64,000 nucleotides of DNA. Source: Sulfurivermis fontis. GTDB taxonomy: Bacteria; Pseudomonadota; Gammaproteobacteria; Thiohalomonadales; Thiohalomonadaceae. Position 1 is the first letter of the stretch, and the number at the start of each line of letters is the position of its first letter. A program made the position numbers and the translations under genes. The notes beneath the pieces were generated by a model. That model made no database searches. It was given only the letters and a program-made list of their open reading frames with translations, and was not told where the DNA came from. Positions 50,951-62,433 of the stretch are shown piece after piece. The DNA is taken from NCBI RefSeq assembly GCF_004001245.1, contig NZ_AP018724.1, positions 1,356,501 to 1,420,500 on the forward strand. Reading direction: 5' to 3'.

Positions 50951-52201
50951 ATGTTAGCAGCTTTATTCGGCCCGGGGTTTCCCCGGCGTCAACCTGTGCG
51001 CGGAACCACGGCTTTGATAGAAGACTTCCAGAGAATCAAGCGTTTACCGCCTTATGTCTTCGCCATAGTCACCGATCTGAAGCAGAAGGCCCGGGCGCGC
51101 GGCGAGGATATCATCGACTTCGGCATGGGCAACCCCGACCAGCCGACTCCGCAGCACATCGTCGACAAACTGGTGGAGGCGGCGCAGCGCGGCGATACCC
51201 ACCGTTATTCCGTCTCCAAGGGTATCCCGCGCCTGCGCAAGGCGATCTGCACCTGGTACAGGAACCGCTTCGCCGTCGAGCTGAACCCGGACAGCGAGGC
51301 CATCGTCACCATCGGCTCCAAGGAAGGCCTGGCGCACCTCGCCCTGGCCACCGTCGGCCCCGGCGATGCCGTGCTGGTGCCCAATCCGGCCTATCCGATC
51401 CATCCCTATGGTTTTGTCATCGCCGGCGCCGATATCCGCCATGTGCCGCTGCACGAGGGCGTCGATTTCTTCGCCGAACTGGAGAAGGCCATTCGCACCT
51501 CCTGGCCCAAGCCGAAATTCCTGGTGCTGAACTTCCCGGGCAACCCGACCACCCAGTGTGTCGACCTCGAGTTCTTCGAGAACGTGGTGGCCATCTGCCG
51601 CGAGCACCAGATCTGGGTGATCCACGATCTCGCCTATGCCGACATCGCCTTCGACGGCTATGTCGCGCCGTCCATCATGCAGGTGCCGGGCGCCAAGGAC
51701 GTGGCGGTGGAGTTCTTCACCCTGTCCAAGAGTTACAACATGCCCGGCTGGCGCGTCGGTTTCATGGTCGGTAACCCGACGCTGGTTGGTGCGTTGGCGC
51801 GCATCAAGTCCTATCTCGACTACGGCATGTTCACGCCGATCCAGGTGGCGGCCATCGCCGCGCTGGAAGGGCCGCAGGACTGCGTGCGCGAGATCAGCGA
51901 CATGTACCAGAGGCGCCGCGACGTGCTGTGCGAGGGGCTCAACGGCATCGGTTGGCAGGTGACGCCGCCCAAGGCCACCATGTTCGTGTGGGCACAGATT
52001 CCCGAGGCCTATCGCCATCTCGGCTCACTGGAGTTCTCCAAGCGCCTGCTGGAAGAAGCCAAGGTGGCGGTGTCGCCCGGCATCGGATTCGGCGACTATG
52101 GCGACGATCATGTACGCTTCAGCCTGATCGAGAACGAGCACCGCACCCGCCAGGCAATCCGCGGTATACGCGAAATGTTTCGCAAGGATGGTTTACTTTG
52201 A
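50951..52201 (+). CDS. alaC: AlaC-like alanine aminotransferase
   Basis: A PLP-dependent class I aminotransferase of up to 416 aa, with [70 protein letters not shown] and the PLP lysine in [16 protein letters not shown]. It transfers amino groups between alanine and 2-oxoglutarate. The start is uncertain: ATG 50951 adds about 20 residues, while TTG 51014 ([10 protein letters not shown]) matches the family N-terminus better. Its stop overlaps the alaA start. Confidence 0.85.
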   Translation: MLAALFGPGFPRRQPVRGTTALIEDFQRIKRLPPYVFAIVTDLKQKARARGEDIIDFGMGNPDQPTPQHIVDKLVEAAQRGDTHRYSVSKGIPRLRKAICTWYRNRFAVELNPDSEAIVTIGSKEGLAHLALATVGPGDAVLVPNPAYPIHPYGFVIAGADIRHVPLHEGVDFFAELEKAIRTSWPKPKFLVLNFPGNPTTQCVDLEFFENVVAICREHQIWVIHDLAYADIAFDGYVAPSIMQVPGAKDVAVEFFTLSKSYNMPGWRVGFMVGNPTLVGALARIKSYLDYGMFTPIQVAAIAALEGPQDCVREISDMYQRRRDVLCEGLNGIGWQVTPPKATMFVWAQIPEAYRHLGSLEFSKRLLEEAKVAVSPGIGFGDYGDDHVRFSLIENEHRTRQAIRGIREMFRKDGLL

Positions 52202-53469
52202 AACTCATCAAACCCACGTCGAGTTCCTCCGTGCCCCTGTTACGTCCGGTACATAAATCCACCAAGCTGGCCAATGTCTGCTACGACATCCGCGGCCCGG
52301 TGATGGCGCGCTCGCGCCAGATGGAGGAAGAGGGGCATCGCATCATCAAGCTGAACATCGGCAATCCGGCGGCGTTCGGTTTCGAGGCGCCGGAAGAGAT
52401 CATCCAAGATGTCATCTACAATCTGCCCGCCGCCTCGGGCTATTCCGAGTCCAAGGGATTGTTCTCCGCGCGCAAGGCGATCATGCACTACACGCAGGAG
52501 AAGAAGATCGCCAACGTGCAGCTGGAGGACATCTATGTTGGCAACGGCGTCTCCGAGCTGATCGTGATGGCGATGCAGGCCCTGCTCAATAACGGTGACG
52601 AGGTGCTGGTGCCGGCGCCGGACTATCCGTTGTGGACCGCTGCGGTATCGCTGGGCGGCGGCATCGCGCGCCACTACATCTGTGACGAGCAGTCCGGCTG
52701 GTTGCCGGACCCGGACGACATTCGCGCCAAGATCACGCCGAACACCCGCGCCATCGTCATCATCAACCCGAACAATCCAACCGGCGCAGTGTATCCGCTG
52801 GACCTGTTGCAGGAACTGGTCGAGATCGCCCGTCAGCACCAGCTCATCGTCTATGCCGACGAGATCTACGACAAGGTGCTGTACGACGGCGTGACGCATA
52901 CCTCCATCGCCTCGCTGGCCGACGATGTGTTTTTCGTCACTTTCAATGGCCTGTCGAAGAATTACCGCGCCGCCGGCTACCGTGCCGGCTGGCTGGTGGT
53001 GTCCGGCGACAAGCGCCATGCCGGCGATTACATCGAGGGGCTGACCATGCTGGCCTCCATGCGCCTGTGTTCCAACGTGCCGGCGCAGCACGCCATTCAG
53101 ACCGCACTGGGCGGTTATCAGAGCATCAACGATCTGGTGGCGCCGGGCGGTCGGCTGTATCGCCAGCGCCAGTACACCTGGGAGGCGCTGAACGCCATCC
53201 CCGGCGTGTCCTGTGTCAAGCCGCAGGGTGCGATGTATGCCTTCCCGCGTCTCGACCCCAAGGTGTATCCGATTCGTGATGACCGCCAGTTCATTCTCGA
53301 ACTGCTGGAAGACGAGAAGGTGCTGGTGGTGCAGGGCACCGGCTTCAACTGGCCGGCACCGGATCACCTGCGCCTGGTCTTTCTGCCCGGCATGGATGAG
53401 ATGACCGAGGCGATGACCCGTTTCGCGCGCTTCCTGGAACACTACCGCAAGCGCCATCACGGCCAATAA
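52198..53469 (+). CDS. alaA: AlaA-like alanine aminotransferase
   Basis: A 423-aa aminotransferase very close to E. coli Ala[105 protein letters not shown] (PLP Lys). I start it at TTG 52198, which overlaps the alaC stop as TTGA and has AAGGA upstream; GTG 52231 is an alternative. Two alanine aminotransferase genes in tandem feed directly into hom-thrC. Confidence 0.88.
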   Translation: MKLIKPTSSSSVPLLRPVHKSTKLANVCYDIRGPVMARSRQMEEEGHRIIKLNIGNPAAFGFEAPEEIIQDVIYNLPAASGYSESKGLFSARKAIMHYTQEKKIANVQLEDIYVGNGVSELIVMAMQALLNNGDEVLVPAPDYPLWTAAVSLGGGIARHYICDEQSGWLPDPDDIRAKITPNTRAIVIINPNNPTGAVYPLDLLQELVEIARQHQLIVYADEIYDKVLYDGVTHTSIASLADDVFFVTFNGLSKNYRAAGYRAGWLVVSGDKRHAGDYIEGLTMLASMRLCSNVPAQHAIQTALGGYQSINDLVAPGGRLYRQRQYTWEALNAIPGVSCVKPQGAMYAFPRLDPKVYPIRDDRQFILELLEDEKVLVVQGTGFNWPAPDHLRLVFLPGMDEMTEAMTRFARFLEHYRKRHHGQ

Positions 53470-53498
53470 TTCAAAACACGTAGCAGGACATTGGAAAG

Positions 53499-54809
53499 AT
53501 GAAACCCGTCAAGGTAGGACTGTTGGGCCTCGGTACCGTCGGTGGTGGTACCGTCAACGTGCTCAAACGCAATGCCGAAGAGATCGCCCGCCGCGCCGGT
53601 CGCGGCATCGTCATCACGCATGCCGCTGCGCGTGACATCAGCAAGGCGCGTATCTGTGACACCACCGGCATTACCCTGACCACCGATCCCTGCGAGGTGG
53701 TGGACAATCCGGAGCTGGATGTCATCGTCGAGCTGATCGGCGGCGACGGTCTGGCCTGGGAAATGGTCAACCGCGCCATCGACAACGGCAAGCACGTGGT
53801 CACCGCCAACAAGGCGCTCATCGCCAAGTACGGCAACCATATCTTTGCCAAGGCGCAGCAGAAGGGCGTGATGGTGGCGTTCGAGGCCGCGGTGGCCGGC
53901 GGCATTCCCATCATCAAGGCAATTCGCGAGGGCCTCGCCGCCAACCGCATCGAGTGGCTCGCCGGCATCATCAACGGTACCGGCAATTTCATCCTCACCG
54001 AGATGCGCGACAAGGGGCGTGACTTCGCCGATGTGCTGGCCGAGGCGCAGCGCCTGGGCTATGCCGAGGCCGATCCCACCTTCGACGTGGAAGGCATCGA
54101 TGCGGCGCACAAGCTGACCATCCTCGCCGCCATCGCCTTCGGTATCCCGCTGCAGTTCGACAAGGTCTACACCGAAGGTATCACGCGCATCACCCGCGAG
54201 GATGTGGCTTATGCCGAACAGCTCGGCTATCGCATCAAGCACCTCGGTGTGGCGCGCCGCACCAATGGCGGCATCGAGCTGCGTGTGCACCCGACGTTGA
54301 TCCCGGCACGTCGTCTCATCGCCAACGTCGACGGCGTGATGAATTCCGTGCTGGTGAAGGGCGACGCCGTCGGACCGACCCTGTATTACGGTGCCGGCGC
54401 CGGTGCCGAGCCGACGGCCTCCGCCGTGGTGGCCGATCTGGTGGATGTGGTGCGCACCCTCACCTCCGATCCCAACAACCGCGTGCCACATCTGGCCTTC
54501 CAGCCCGATGCCCTGCACGATATTCCCATCCTGCCGATGGAGCAGGTGGAGACCGCTTACTACCTGCGCCTGCAGGCTCAGGACAAGCCGGGCGTGCTGG
54601 CCGACGTCACCCGTATCCTGGGCGATCTCGACATCAGCATCGAAGCGGTAATCCAGAAGGAGCCTTCCGAAGAGGACAGTACCGTGCCGGTGATCCTGCT
54701 CACCCGCCGCGTGCGCGAGGAGAAGATGAACAGGGCTATTGCGCAAATCGAGGCGCTGGCGGCGATCAGTGCCCCGGTGATGCGCATGCGTATGGAAAGT
54801 TTGAAATAA
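53499..54809 (+). CDS. hom: Homoserine dehydrogenase
   Basis: A 436-aa monofunctional enzyme reducing aspartate semialdehyde to homoserine. It has an N-terminal NAD(P) site [16 protein letters not shown], the catalytic domain [29 protein letters not shown] and [19 protein letters not shown], and a C-terminal ACT domain (about 350-430) for threonine feedback. It sits 30 nt after alaA and 11 nt before thrC in one operon. Confidence 0.95.
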   Translation: MKPVKVGLLGLGTVGGGTVNVLKRNAEEIARRAGRGIVITHAAARDISKARICDTTGITLTTDPCEVVDNPELDVIVELIGGDGLAWEMVNRAIDNGKHVVTANKALIAKYGNHIFAKAQQKGVMVAFEAAVAGGIPIIKAIREGLAANRIEWLAGIINGTGNFILTEMRDKGRDFADVLAEAQRLGYAEADPTFDVEGIDAAHKLTILAAIAFGIPLQFDKVYTEGITRITREDVAYAEQLGYRIKHLGVARRTNGGIELRVHPTLIPARRLIANVDGVMNSVLVKGDAVGPTLYYGAGAGAEPTASAVVADLVDVVRTLTSDPNNRVPHLAFQPDALHDIPILPMEQVETAYYLRLQAQDKPGVLADVTRILGDLDISIEAVIQKEPSEEDSTVPVILLTRRVREEKMNRAIAQIEALAAISAPVMRMRMESLK

Positions 54810-54820
54810 CCGAGGTCACC

Positions 54821-55900
54821 ATGACATTCCGCACCCGTTACACCGGTCTCATCGACCGCTACCGCGACCGTCTGCCGGTTCACGACGACACCCGCATCAT
54901 CAGCCTGGGCGAGGGCAACACGCCGCTCATCCGCCTGCACAACATTCCCAAGCTGCTCGGTAAGAACGTCGACATCTACGTCAAGTACGAAGGACTCAAC
55001 CCGACCGGCTCCTTCAAGGACCGTGGCATGACCATGGCCGTGACCAAGGCGGTGGAAGAAGGCTCCAAGGCCATCATCTGCGCCTCCACCGGCAACACCT
55101 CTGCGGCCGCCGCCGCCTATGCCGCGCGCGCCGGCATCACCTGCTTCGTGCTGATCCCGGAGGGCAAGATTGCGCTGGGCAAGCTGGCCCAGGCGATGAT
55201 CCACGGCGCCGTGGTGATTCAGATCAAGGGCAACTTCGATGCCGGCATGCAGCTGGTGAAGGAGGTGGCCGACCAGGCGCCGGTCACCATCGTCAACTCC
55301 ATCAACCCGTTCCGCCTGCAGGGGCAGAAGACCGCAGCGTTCGAGATCATCGAGGAGTTGGGTACCGCGCCGGATTTCCACTGCATTCCGGTGGGCAATG
55401 CCGGCAACATCACCGCGCACTGGATGGGTTATACCGAATACCGCGACCACGGCATCGTCAACAACGTGCCGCGCATGGTGGGGTATCAGGCATCCGGCGC
55501 CGCACCGTTCATGCGCGGTCACATGGTGGACAATCCGGAAACCATTGCCACCGCCATCCGTATCGGCCACCCGCAGAGCTGGGACAAGGCTTGGCAGGTG
55601 CAGAAGGACTCCAAGGGCTGGTTCGATGAATGCAGCGACGAGGAGATCCTCGCCACCCAGAAGCTGCTGGCGGAGAAGGAGGGCGTGTTCTGCGAACCCG
55701 CTTCCGCCACCTCGCTGGCCGGCGCGCTGCGCGATATCAAGATCGGCAAGATCCCCGAGGGCAGCAAGGTGGTGTGCACCCTGACCGGCCACGGCCTGAA
55801 GGATCCGGATACCGCCATCAAGCAGAGCACATCGCCCATGCTCACCGTCGAGGCCAAGCTCGATGCCGTGAAGAAGGCGATCCTCGACAATATGGCTTAA
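54821..55900 (+). CDS. thrC: Threonine synthase
   Basis: A 359-aa PLP enzyme converting O-phosphohomoserine to threonine. It is of the shorter type, with the PLP lysine in [35 protein letters not shown], and a GNAGN phosphate loop ([14 protein letters not shown]). It ends the alaC-alaA-hom-thrC run and is followed by a hairpin. Confidence 0.95.
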   Translation: MTFRTRYTGLIDRYRDRLPVHDDTRIISLGEGNTPLIRLHNIPKLLGKNVDIYVKYEGLNPTGSFKDRGMTMAVTKAVEEGSKAIICASTGNTSAAAAAYAARAGITCFVLIPEGKIALGKLAQAMIHGAVVIQIKGNFDAGMQLVKEVADQAPVTIVNSINPFRLQGQKTAAFEIIEELGTAPDFHCIPVGNAGNITAHWMGYTEYRDHGIVNNVPRMVGYQASGAAPFMRGHMVDNPETIATAIRIGHPQSWDKAWQVQKDSKGWFDECSDEEILATQKLLAEKEGVFCEPASATSLAGALRDIKIGKIPEGSKVVCTLTGHGLKDPDTAIKQSTSPMLTVEAKLDAVKKAILDNMA

Positions 55901-55912
55901 CGGCAGATACAA

Positions 55913-55964
55913 GAGGAAAGTTGCAAGAACCAACTGAAGTCACGGGTAGCTTGCAGCTTTCCTC
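55913..55964 (+). other. Hairpin between thrC and rpfE
   Basis: GAGGAAAGTTGCAAG (55913-55927) pairs with CTTGCAGCTTTCCTC (55950-55964) with one G-U, around a 22-nt loop. It ends six bases before the next start codon. No U-run follows, so it may be a processing or attenuating structure rather than an intrinsic terminator. Confidence 0.55.
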
Positions 55965-55970
55965 CGCGTC

Positions 55971-56918
55971 ATGAGTCGTACCCTAACGCTGTTGCTTCCC
56001 CATCTCCTGACTTCCGTGCAGCAACGCCTGCCGGCGTTGGAGACTTTGTTGGCACGCGCTGAGCGCCACCGCATTCAATCCGCCTCCATGCAGCAGCGCC
56101 TGCTGCACCTGACGAACCCGTCACCCGCGGAAGCGGAATCTCCGTTCGGTCCGCTGTGCGCGCTGGGCGATGGCCTCGATGTCGGCACAGGTTATTGGCT
56201 GTGCGCCGAGCCGGTCCATTTGAGCGCCGATCAGGCCACGGTCTATCTCACCGCCCGCGCCGAATCCCTGGCGATAACGGCGGCGGAAGCCGCGGCGCTC
56301 GCCGCGGAGTTCAACGCGTTGTTCCACGCTGACGGCTGGCAGCTCTTTGCGCCACACCCCACGCGTTGGTATTTGCGCCTGCCGCAATCCCTGCAACTGC
56401 GCACGACACCGCCGGACAGCGCCGAGGGACGCGATATCTGGCCGCTGCGGCCACAGGGGCAGGATGGTCTGCGTCTACAGGCCGCGTTGAATGAAATCCA
56501 GATGTTGTTTCACGCCAGCGCCGTCAATGCGCGGCGGCGCGATCACGGACAGCCGACCGTCAACAGCCTCTGGTTATGGGGCGGTGCCGAACTGCCTGCA
56601 CTGGACGTGCCCTGGGCGCAGGTACAGGGTGATGACTGCCTGCTGCGCGGTATCGCGGCACAGGCGGGCATCCCGCATGCGGCCGCAGGCGATGCGGCAG
56701 GCTGGCTGCAAGGTCGCGGCGATGGGCTGGTACTCATGCGGGAGGAGTTGCCGTCTCTGGAACAGCACTGGTTCGCGCCTCTGTTGATGGCGCTGCGCCG
56801 TGGTGAACTGGCTGGGCTCGACATTCATTTTGCCGCCACGGCCTGTCACTATCGGCTTGATCGTCGCAGCGTGCGCCGCTGGTGGCGTCGGCGTCACCCG
56901 GTGGCTGCCCTCGCATAA
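55971..56918 (+). CDS. rpfE: RpfE-like regulatory protein
   Basis: A 315-aa soluble protein matching the RpfE group (GYWLCAEPVHLSADQATVYLTA, HADGWQLFAPHPTRWYL, EIQMLFHASAVNARRRDHGQPTVNSLWLWGGAELP). In xanthomonads rpfE belongs to the region that also holds recJ, prfB and lysS, the same neighbourhood as here. Its biochemical role is unknown. Confidence 0.75.
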   Translation: MSRTLTLLLPHLLTSVQQRLPALETLLARAERHRIQSASMQQRLLHLTNPSPAEAESPFGPLCALGDGLDVGTGYWLCAEPVHLSADQATVYLTARAESLAITAAEAAALAAEFNALFHADGWQLFAPHPTRWYLRLPQSLQLRTTPPDSAEGRDIWPLRPQGQDGLRLQAALNEIQMLFHASAVNARRRDHGQPTVNSLWLWGGAELPALDVPWAQVQGDDCLLRGIAAQAGIPHAAAGDAAGWLQGRGDGLVLMREELPSLEQHWFAPLLMALRRGELAGLDIHFAATACHYRLDRRSVRRWWRRRHPVAALA

Positions 56919-56933
56919 CCGTCGATTGCACTG

Positions 56934-58688
56934 ATGACAGCTCAACATCGCCCCATCGTTCGTCGTCCGCTACCCGAACACGTCAATACCTTGGCACAGA
57001 CTCTGCCGCCGCTGGCGGCACGGGTCTGCGCCAGCCGCGGTATCCGGCACAGCGACGAACTTCAGCACACGCTCGATCGCCTGCCACCGTTCGAGTTGTT
57101 GCACGGCATCGATACCGCAACGGATCTGCTGGTGCAGGCACTGGAGTTACAGCAGCGCATCCTGGTGGTGGGGGACTTCGATGCCGATGGCGCCACCAGC
57201 ACCGCCCTGGCCCTGCGCGTACTGCGCCTGCTGGGTGCCGAACAGGTGGATTTCCTGGTCCCCAACCGCTTCGAATACGGTTACGGCCTGACGCCGGAGA
57301 TCGTGGCCGTGGCCACCGCTCGCCGGCCCGATCTGATCGTCACCGTGGATAACGGCATCTCCAGCCTCGACGGTGTGGCCGCCGCGCAGGCGCTGGGAAT
57401 CAAGGTGCTGATCACCGATCACCACTTGCCGGGGGCGGAGCTGCCGGCGGCCGATGCCATCGTCAATCCCAACCAGCCGGGCGATGCCTTTCCCTCCAAG
57501 GCCATGGCCGGTGTCGGCGTCATTTTCTACGTCATGCTGGCCTTGCGCAGCCGTCTGCGCCGTGACGGCTGGTTCGCCCGCCGCGGCATTGCCGAACCCA
57601 ACCTGGCGCAGTTGCTCGATCTGGTGGCCCTGGGCACGGTGGCCGACGTGGTGCCGCTGGATCAGGTCAACCGCATCTTGGTGGCGCAGGGGCTGGCGCG
57701 CATGCGCCGCGGCCAGTTGTCACCGGGGGTGCTGGCCTTGTTCGAGGTGGCGGGACGCCAGCCGGCGCGACTGGTCGCCGCCGATCTGGGCTTCGCCATC
57801 GGACCGCGCCTCAACGCAGCCGGGCGCATGGATGACATGAGTCTGGGGATCCGCTGTCTGCTGAGTGACGATTTGCGCCAGGCACGGCCGCTGGCACAGA
57901 CCCTGGACCAGCTCAACCAGGAGCGGCGCGGTGTGGAGGAAGAGATGAAGGAGCAGGCGCTGGCCGAGCTGCGCCGCATGCACCTGGAAGAGAGTTCCGA
58001 ACTGCCCGTGGGTCTGTGTCTGTACGACCCGGCCTGGCATCAGGGGGTGGTGGGGATCCTCGCCTCGCGCATCAAGGATCGCCTGCACCGGCCGGTGATC
58101 GTGTTTACCGACAGCGGCGACGATGAAATCAAGGGCTCGGCGCGCTCGGTGCCGAACCTACACATCCGCGATGCCCTGGATGCGATCGCCGCACGTCACC
58201 CCGGCCTGCTGGTGAAGTTCGGCGGCCATGCCATGGCCGCGGGACTGACGCTGCGGCGCACGGCGCTGGACACCTTCCGCCACGCCTTCGACGACGAGGT
58301 GCGGCGTCAACTCGGCCCGCAGCCGCCGGCCCATGTACTGCTCAGCGACGGCGAACTGGCGCCCGAAGAGGCGACGCTGGAAGTGGCGGAAACCCTGCGT
58401 TTCCTCAGTCCCTGGGGGCAGGGCTTCCCGGAACCGCTGTTCGATGGCGTATTCGATATCGTCTCCCAGCGGGTGGTGGGGGAGCGGCACGTCAAACTGC
58501 TGCTGCGCTGGGCCGGACAGAGTGCCACCGTGGACGCCATCGCCTTTCATGCCGATCTGGCGCAGTGGCAGGGGGCTACCGGCCAGGTGCGGCTGGCCTA
58601 CCGCCTGGACGTCAACGAGTTCCGCGAGCACAAGACCGTACAGCTCATCGTGGAATACATGGAGGTGGTGCCCGGCGCGGGCCGCTGA
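56934..58688 (+). CDS. recJ: Single-stranded-DNA-specific 5'-3' exonuclease RecJ
   Basis: A 584-aa DHH-superfamily nuclease. Catalytic motifs are VVGDFDADGATSTAL (motif I), VDNGISS, ITDHHLPGAELP (DHH motif III) and DLVALGTVADVVPLD; the DHHA1 region includes GSARSVPNLHIRDALDAI and KFGGHAMAAGLTL. It acts in recombination repair and mismatch repair. It follows rpfE by 15 nt. Confidence 0.95.
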   Translation: MTAQHRPIVRRPLPEHVNTLAQTLPPLAARVCASRGIRHSDELQHTLDRLPPFELLHGIDTATDLLVQALELQQRILVVGDFDADGATSTALALRVLRLLGAEQVDFLVPNRFEYGYGLTPEIVAVATARRPDLIVTVDNGISSLDGVAAAQALGIKVLITDHHLPGAELPAADAIVNPNQPGDAFPSKAMAGVGVIFYVMLALRSRLRRDGWFARRGIAEPNLAQLLDLVALGTVADVVPLDQVNRILVAQGLARMRRGQLSPGVLALFEVAGRQPARLVAADLGFAIGPRLNAAGRMDDMSLGIRCLLSDDLRQARPLAQTLDQLNQERRGVEEEMKEQALAELRRMHLEESSELPVGLCLYDPAWHQGVVGILASRIKDRLHRPVIVFTDSGDDEIKGSARSVPNLHIRDALDAIAARHPGLLVKFGGHAMAAGLTLRRTALDTFRHAFDDEVRRQLGPQPPAHVLLSDGELAPEEATLEVAETLRFLSPWGQGFPEPLFDGVFDIVSQRVVGERHVKLLLRWAGQSATVDAIAFHADLAQWQGATGQVRLAYRLDVNEFREHKTVQLIVEYMEVVPGAGR

Positions 58689-58814
58689 GGGAGGAAAGGG
58701 CACTATTGACCAAGCTGCGTGGTCGGAGGTATGTTCGAACTAAATACAATAAATACAACGGTCGACACAGGCCGCGACTTACACCACAAAAAAACCACAG
58801 CGGGAGGGCTGGCC

Positions 58815-59129
58815 ATGCCGGGCATATTCAATAATTTCGATATTTCCCTGTTCATCAGTTTCGCGGCGATACTGGTGATGATCTTCTGCCTCATTCAGGT
58901 GTACACCCTCAAGGCCAGGATTCCCGGCGGCGTCATCGGCAAGCGGTGGAACTTCCTCGTCATGCTGGTGGTGCTGTTCAGCGTCGGCTATCTGGCCACA
59001 CCGTTCTTCGGTGCGCTGCCGGCTGAGCTGATGCGCCTGATCGCGTCTCTGATCTTCTTCTTCGGCGCCATCTATGTGTTGATCACGGTAAAGCTGATTT
59101 ACCAGATTATTCAGGAGTTGACCGAATAA
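58815..59129 (+). CDS. Small membrane protein, unknown function
   Basis: A 104-aa protein with three likely membrane helices (ISLFISFAAILVMIFCLIQVY, WNFLVMLVVLFSVGYLATPFF, LMRLIASLIFFFGAIYVLITVKLIY). GGGAGGG precedes the ATG at 58815. It is followed after one base by another gene of unknown function, and the two probably form a unit. No family was recognised. Confidence 0.7.
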   Translation: MPGIFNNFDISLFISFAAILVMIFCLIQVYTLKARIPGGVIGKRWNFLVMLVVLFSVGYLATPFFGALPAELMRLIASLIFFFGAIYVLITVKLIYQIIQELTE

Positions 59130-59130
59130 C

Positions 59131-59613
59131 ATGGACCGCAGCGCGATCGTCGCCAAGACCGCCAAGGGCGAAGAGGAGATCCAGAGCCGCAAGTACGGCC
59201 TGGAGCGTAATCTGCGCTATGTCCTCATCCTCATCGACGGCAAGACCTCGGTGCAGCAGTTGGTGGACGAAAAGGGAGCCGCCCTGCCTGACGTGGCCGG
59301 CAGCCTGCGCACCCTGGCGGAGCAAGGCTTTATTTCCATCGGCGGCGTCAGCCTGGGCGCCGATGATGAAACCTGCACCGTCGCCGCAGAGCAGGACATT
59401 CCAACTCTCAAGGCGGCGCTCATCGCCATTGCCAAGGAGGTGTTGGGCGCGGACGCCGGCAAGATTGTCAGCAAGCTGGAGGCGGCGCCGGACAGCCGCG
59501 AGGGCTTGCAGGAGGCGGTCAACAGCTGCAAGAAGGTGGTCCGCCTGCTCATCGACGAGAAGAAAGCCGAGGCGCTGATGGCGCGCTGCGGCACCGTCCT
59601 CAAGGGCCTGTGA
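59131..59613 (+). CDS. Conserved hypothetical soluble protein
   Basis: A 160-aa mixed alpha/beta protein. The N-terminal part (YGLERNLRYVLILIDGKTSVQQLVDEKGAALPDVAGSLRTLAEQGFI) resembles a winged-helix-like domain seen in type IV pilus or c-di-GMP-linked hypothetical proteins; the C-terminal half is helical (CKKVVRLLIDEKKAEALMARC). Function is unknown. It begins one base after the membrane protein's stop codon, so translation is probably coupled. Confidence 0.7.
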   Translation: MDRSAIVAKTAKGEEEIQSRKYGLERNLRYVLILIDGKTSVQQLVDEKGAALPDVAGSLRTLAEQGFISIGGVSLGADDETCTVAAEQDIPTLKAALIAIAKEVLGADAGKIVSKLEAAPDSREGLQEAVNSCKKVVRLLIDEKKAEALMARCGTVLKGL

Positions 59614-59726
59614 TCCGCGCCGGCGGGCCGGCTATTGTTCTGCCGCGCGCTGTTTTTTCCACAGCGGTTCACCCTGCCACCCCGGCTGTAGTATTATCGC
59701 CGTTTTCGTTTTGCCATCCTGGAACC

Positions 59727-60825
59727 ATGCTGGAATTCAATACTCTTTCCCGCAGCATCAAAGAGATGCAGGGGCGCCTCGACGCCCTGAGGGGGTATCT
59801 TTGACTTCGCTGCCAAAAGCGAACGTCTGACTGAAGTCATCCGCGAATTGGAAGACCCCGACGTCTGGAACGAGCCCGAGCGCGCCCAGGCCCTGGGCCG
59901 CGAGCGCGCCCAGCTCGAAGAGGTGGTCAATACCATCGAGAACCTGGACAAGACCCTGGCCGACTGCGGCGAACTGTTGGCGATGGCCGGTGAGGAGGGT
60001 GACGAGGCCATGCTGGCGGAAGTGGCGGCTGACCTCGACAAGGCCGACAAGCGCCTCGGCGAACTGGAGTTCCGCCGCATGTTCTCCGGCGAGATGGACG
60101 CCAACAACGCCTTCCTCGACATCCAGGCCGGCTCCGGTGGCACCGAGGCGCAGGACTGGGCCAGCATGTTGCTGCGCATGTACCTGCGCTGGGGCGAGCG
60201 CCGCGGTTTCAAGACCGAATTGATCGAAGTGTCCGAGGGCGAGGTGGCGGGTATCAAGAGTGCGACGATACGCTTCGAAGGTCCCTATGCCTACGGTTGG
60301 TTGCGCACCGAAACCGGTGTGCACCGCCTGGTACGCAAATCACCATTCGATTCGGGCAATCGCCGCCATACCTCCTTTGCCTCGGTGTTCGTTTCCCCCG
60401 AGGTGGATGAAAACATCGCTATCGAGATCAATCCAGCGGACCTGCGCGTCGATGTCTATCGCGCCTCCGGCGCCGGCGGCCAGCATGTCAACCGTACCGA
60501 GTCGGCGGTGCGCATCACCCACATCCCCACCGGCATCGTCTGCGCCTGCCAGACCCAACGCTCGCAGCACCAGAATCGTGAAACAGCGATGAACCAGTTG
60601 CGCGCCAAGCTGTATGAAATGGAGTTGCAGAAGCGCAACGCCGAAAAGCAGGCCCTGGAAGACAACAAGTCCGATATCGGTTGGGGTAGCCAGATACGTT
60701 CCTATGTATTGGACCAGTCGCGCATCAAGGATCTGCGCACCGGCGTGGAAACCGGCAATACCCAGGCGGTGCTGGACGGCGATCTGGACGATTTCATCGA
60801 AGCCAGCCTGAAGTCCGGACTATAA
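59727..60825 (+). CDS. prfB: Peptide chain release factor 2 (programmed +1 frameshift)
   Basis: A two-frame gene. The first frame encodes [20 protein letters not shown] and LRGYL and stops at TGA 59802-59804. A +1 shift joins it to the frame ending at 60825, giving 365 aa, the same length as E. coli RF2. The tripeptide motif SPF ([15 protein letters not shown]) and the GGQ motif ([15 protein letters not shown]) are intact. It recognises UGA and UAA. It precedes lysS by 37 nt, the usual order. Confidence 0.96.
59790..59805 (+). promoter_or_regulatory. prfB programmed frameshift signal
   Basis: AGGGGGTATCTTTGAC contains the internal Shine-Dalgarno-like AGGGGG, a 3-base gap, the slippery CTT and the in-frame UGA followed by C. 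This is the autoregulatory site known from E. coli prfB: low RF2 favours the +1 shift. Confidence 0.96.
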
Positions 60826-60862
60826 GGCGGCGATCAGATACTTGGAATTTGCGGAACACTCA

Positions 60863-62359
60863 ATGAGCGAAGAACAGAAGAAACTGGACGAGAACAAACT
60901 GATCGCCGAGCGGCGTGCCAAGTTGCAGGCGCTGCGTGCGCGCGGTAACGCCTTCCCCAACGATTTCCGCCGCAACGTCATGACCGGCGAGCTGCACGCC
61001 CGGTATGGTGCGCTGGATGATGCCGCCCTGGAAGCGGCAAATGTCCGTGTCAGTGTCGCCGGCCGCATGATGCTCAAGCGTGTCATGGGCAAGGTGTCGT
61101 TCAGCCATATCAAGGACATGGCCGGGCAGATTCAGCTGTTCGTGCAGCGCGATTCCATTGGCACCGACGCCTATGACGATTTCAAACGCTGGGACATCGG
61201 CGACATCGTCGGTGCTGAGGGCGTGCTGTTCCGTACCAAGGCTGGCGAGCTGTCGGTGCGCGTCGACAGTATCCGCCTGCTGACCAAGGCGCTGCGTCCC
61301 TTGCCGGAGAAGTGGCAGGGACTGACCGATCAGGAAACGCGTTACCGCCAGCGCTATCTCGACCTGATCGCCAACGACGTCTCACGCAACACCTTCCGTG
61401 TGCGCTCGCAAATCATTCACCTGATCCGTGAGTTCATGGTGCGGCATGGTTTCCTGGAAGTCGAAACGCCGATGATGCACGTGATCCCGGGCGGTGCCAG
61501 CGCGCGTCCTTTCGTCACCCATCACAATGCCCTCGACATGGACCTGTACCTGCGCATCGCGCCGGAGCTGTATCTGAAAAGGTTGGTGGTGGGTGGGTTC
61601 GAGCGTGTGTTCGAGATCAACCGCAATTTCCGTAACGAGGGATTGTCCACGCGCCACAACCCCGAGTTCACCATGATCGAGTTCTACCAGGCCTACGCCG
61701 ACTACCGTGACCTGATGGACCTCACCGAGGAACTGTTGCGTTCGCTGGCGCAGGATATCCTCGGCACCACTACCATCAAATACCAGGGCCAGGAGTTCGA
61801 CTTTGCTTCCCCCTTCAAGCGCATGACCATGAAGGAATCGATTCTCGCCCACAATGCGCACATCACCGCGGCTCAACTGGATAATCTGGAGGAGGCGAGC
61901 GCGATCGCCCGCAAGCTGGGGCAGGAGGTGAAGCCCAGCTTTGGTCTCGGCAAGGTGCAGGCGCTGATCTTCGAGGAGACGGTGGAACACAAGCTGATAC
62001 AGCCTACCTTCATTACCGCCTATCCCACCGAAATATCGCCGCTGGCGCGTCTCAACGACGATGACCCGACGGTGACCGATCGCTTCGAATTTTTCATCGG
62101 CGGCCGCGAGATCGCCAACGGTTTTTCCGAACTGAACGACCCGGAAGATCAGGCGGAGCGCTTCCGCAAGCAGGTGCTGGAGAAGGATGCCGGTGATGAC
62201 GAGGCCATGCACTTCGACGCCGACTACATCGTCGCTCTGGAGCACGGCCTGCCGCCGACGGCGGGCGAGGGTATCGGTATCGACCGTCTGGTGATGCTGT
62301 TCACCGATGCGCCGTCAATACGCGACGTGCTGCTGTTCCCACACATGCGGCCGATGTAA
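60863..62359 (+). CDS. lysS: Lysyl-tRNA synthetase (class II)
   Basis: A 498-aa class II synthetase with an N-terminal OB-fold ([24 protein letters not shown]), motif 1 to 2 ([54 protein letters not shown]) and motif 3 ([30 protein letters not shown]). The ATG at 60863 is preferred over the in-frame ATG seven codons upstream. An intrinsic terminator follows. Confidence 0.95.
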   Translation: MSEEQKKLDENKLIAERRAKLQALRARGNAFPNDFRRNVMTGELHARYGALDDAALEAANVRVSVAGRMMLKRVMGKVSFSHIKDMAGQIQLFVQRDSIGTDAYDDFKRWDIGDIVGAEGVLFRTKAGELSVRVDSIRLLTKALRPLPEKWQGLTDQETRYRQRYLDLIANDVSRNTFRVRSQIIHLIREFMVRHGFLEVETPMMHVIPGGASARPFVTHHNALDMDLYLRIAPELYLKRLVVGGFERVFEINRNFRNEGLSTRHNPEFTMIEFYQAYADYRDLMDLTEELLRSLAQDILGTTTIKYQGQEFDFASPFKRMTMKESILAHNAHITAAQLDNLEEASAIARKLGQEVKPSFGLGKVQALIFEETVEHKLIQPTFITAYPTEISPLARLNDDDPTVTDRFEFFIGGREIANGFSELNDPEDQAERFRKQVLEKDAGDDEAMHFDADYIVALEHGLPPTAGEGIGIDRLVMLFTDAPSIRDVLLFPHMRPM

Positions 62360-62386
62360 CAGACTGCGGTCGCGGCAGAAATGGCA

Positions 62387-62420
62387 AAGCCGGTTCCCGC
62401 AAAGGAACCGGCTTGTTGCT
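62387..62420 (+). terminator. Intrinsic terminator of lysS
   Basis: AAGCCGGTTCC pairs with GGAACCGGCTT (11 bp) around CGCAAA, followed by a T-rich stretch (GTTGCTTT), 27 nt after the lysS stop. Confidence 0.85.
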
Positions 62421-62433
62421 TTGGCCGGGTGAG

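Noticed and set aside
59727-59804. A 25-codon separate gene before the main RF2 frame
   Set aside because: It is the first segment of prfB, joined by the programmed +1 frameshift; its sequence matches the known N-terminus of RF2.
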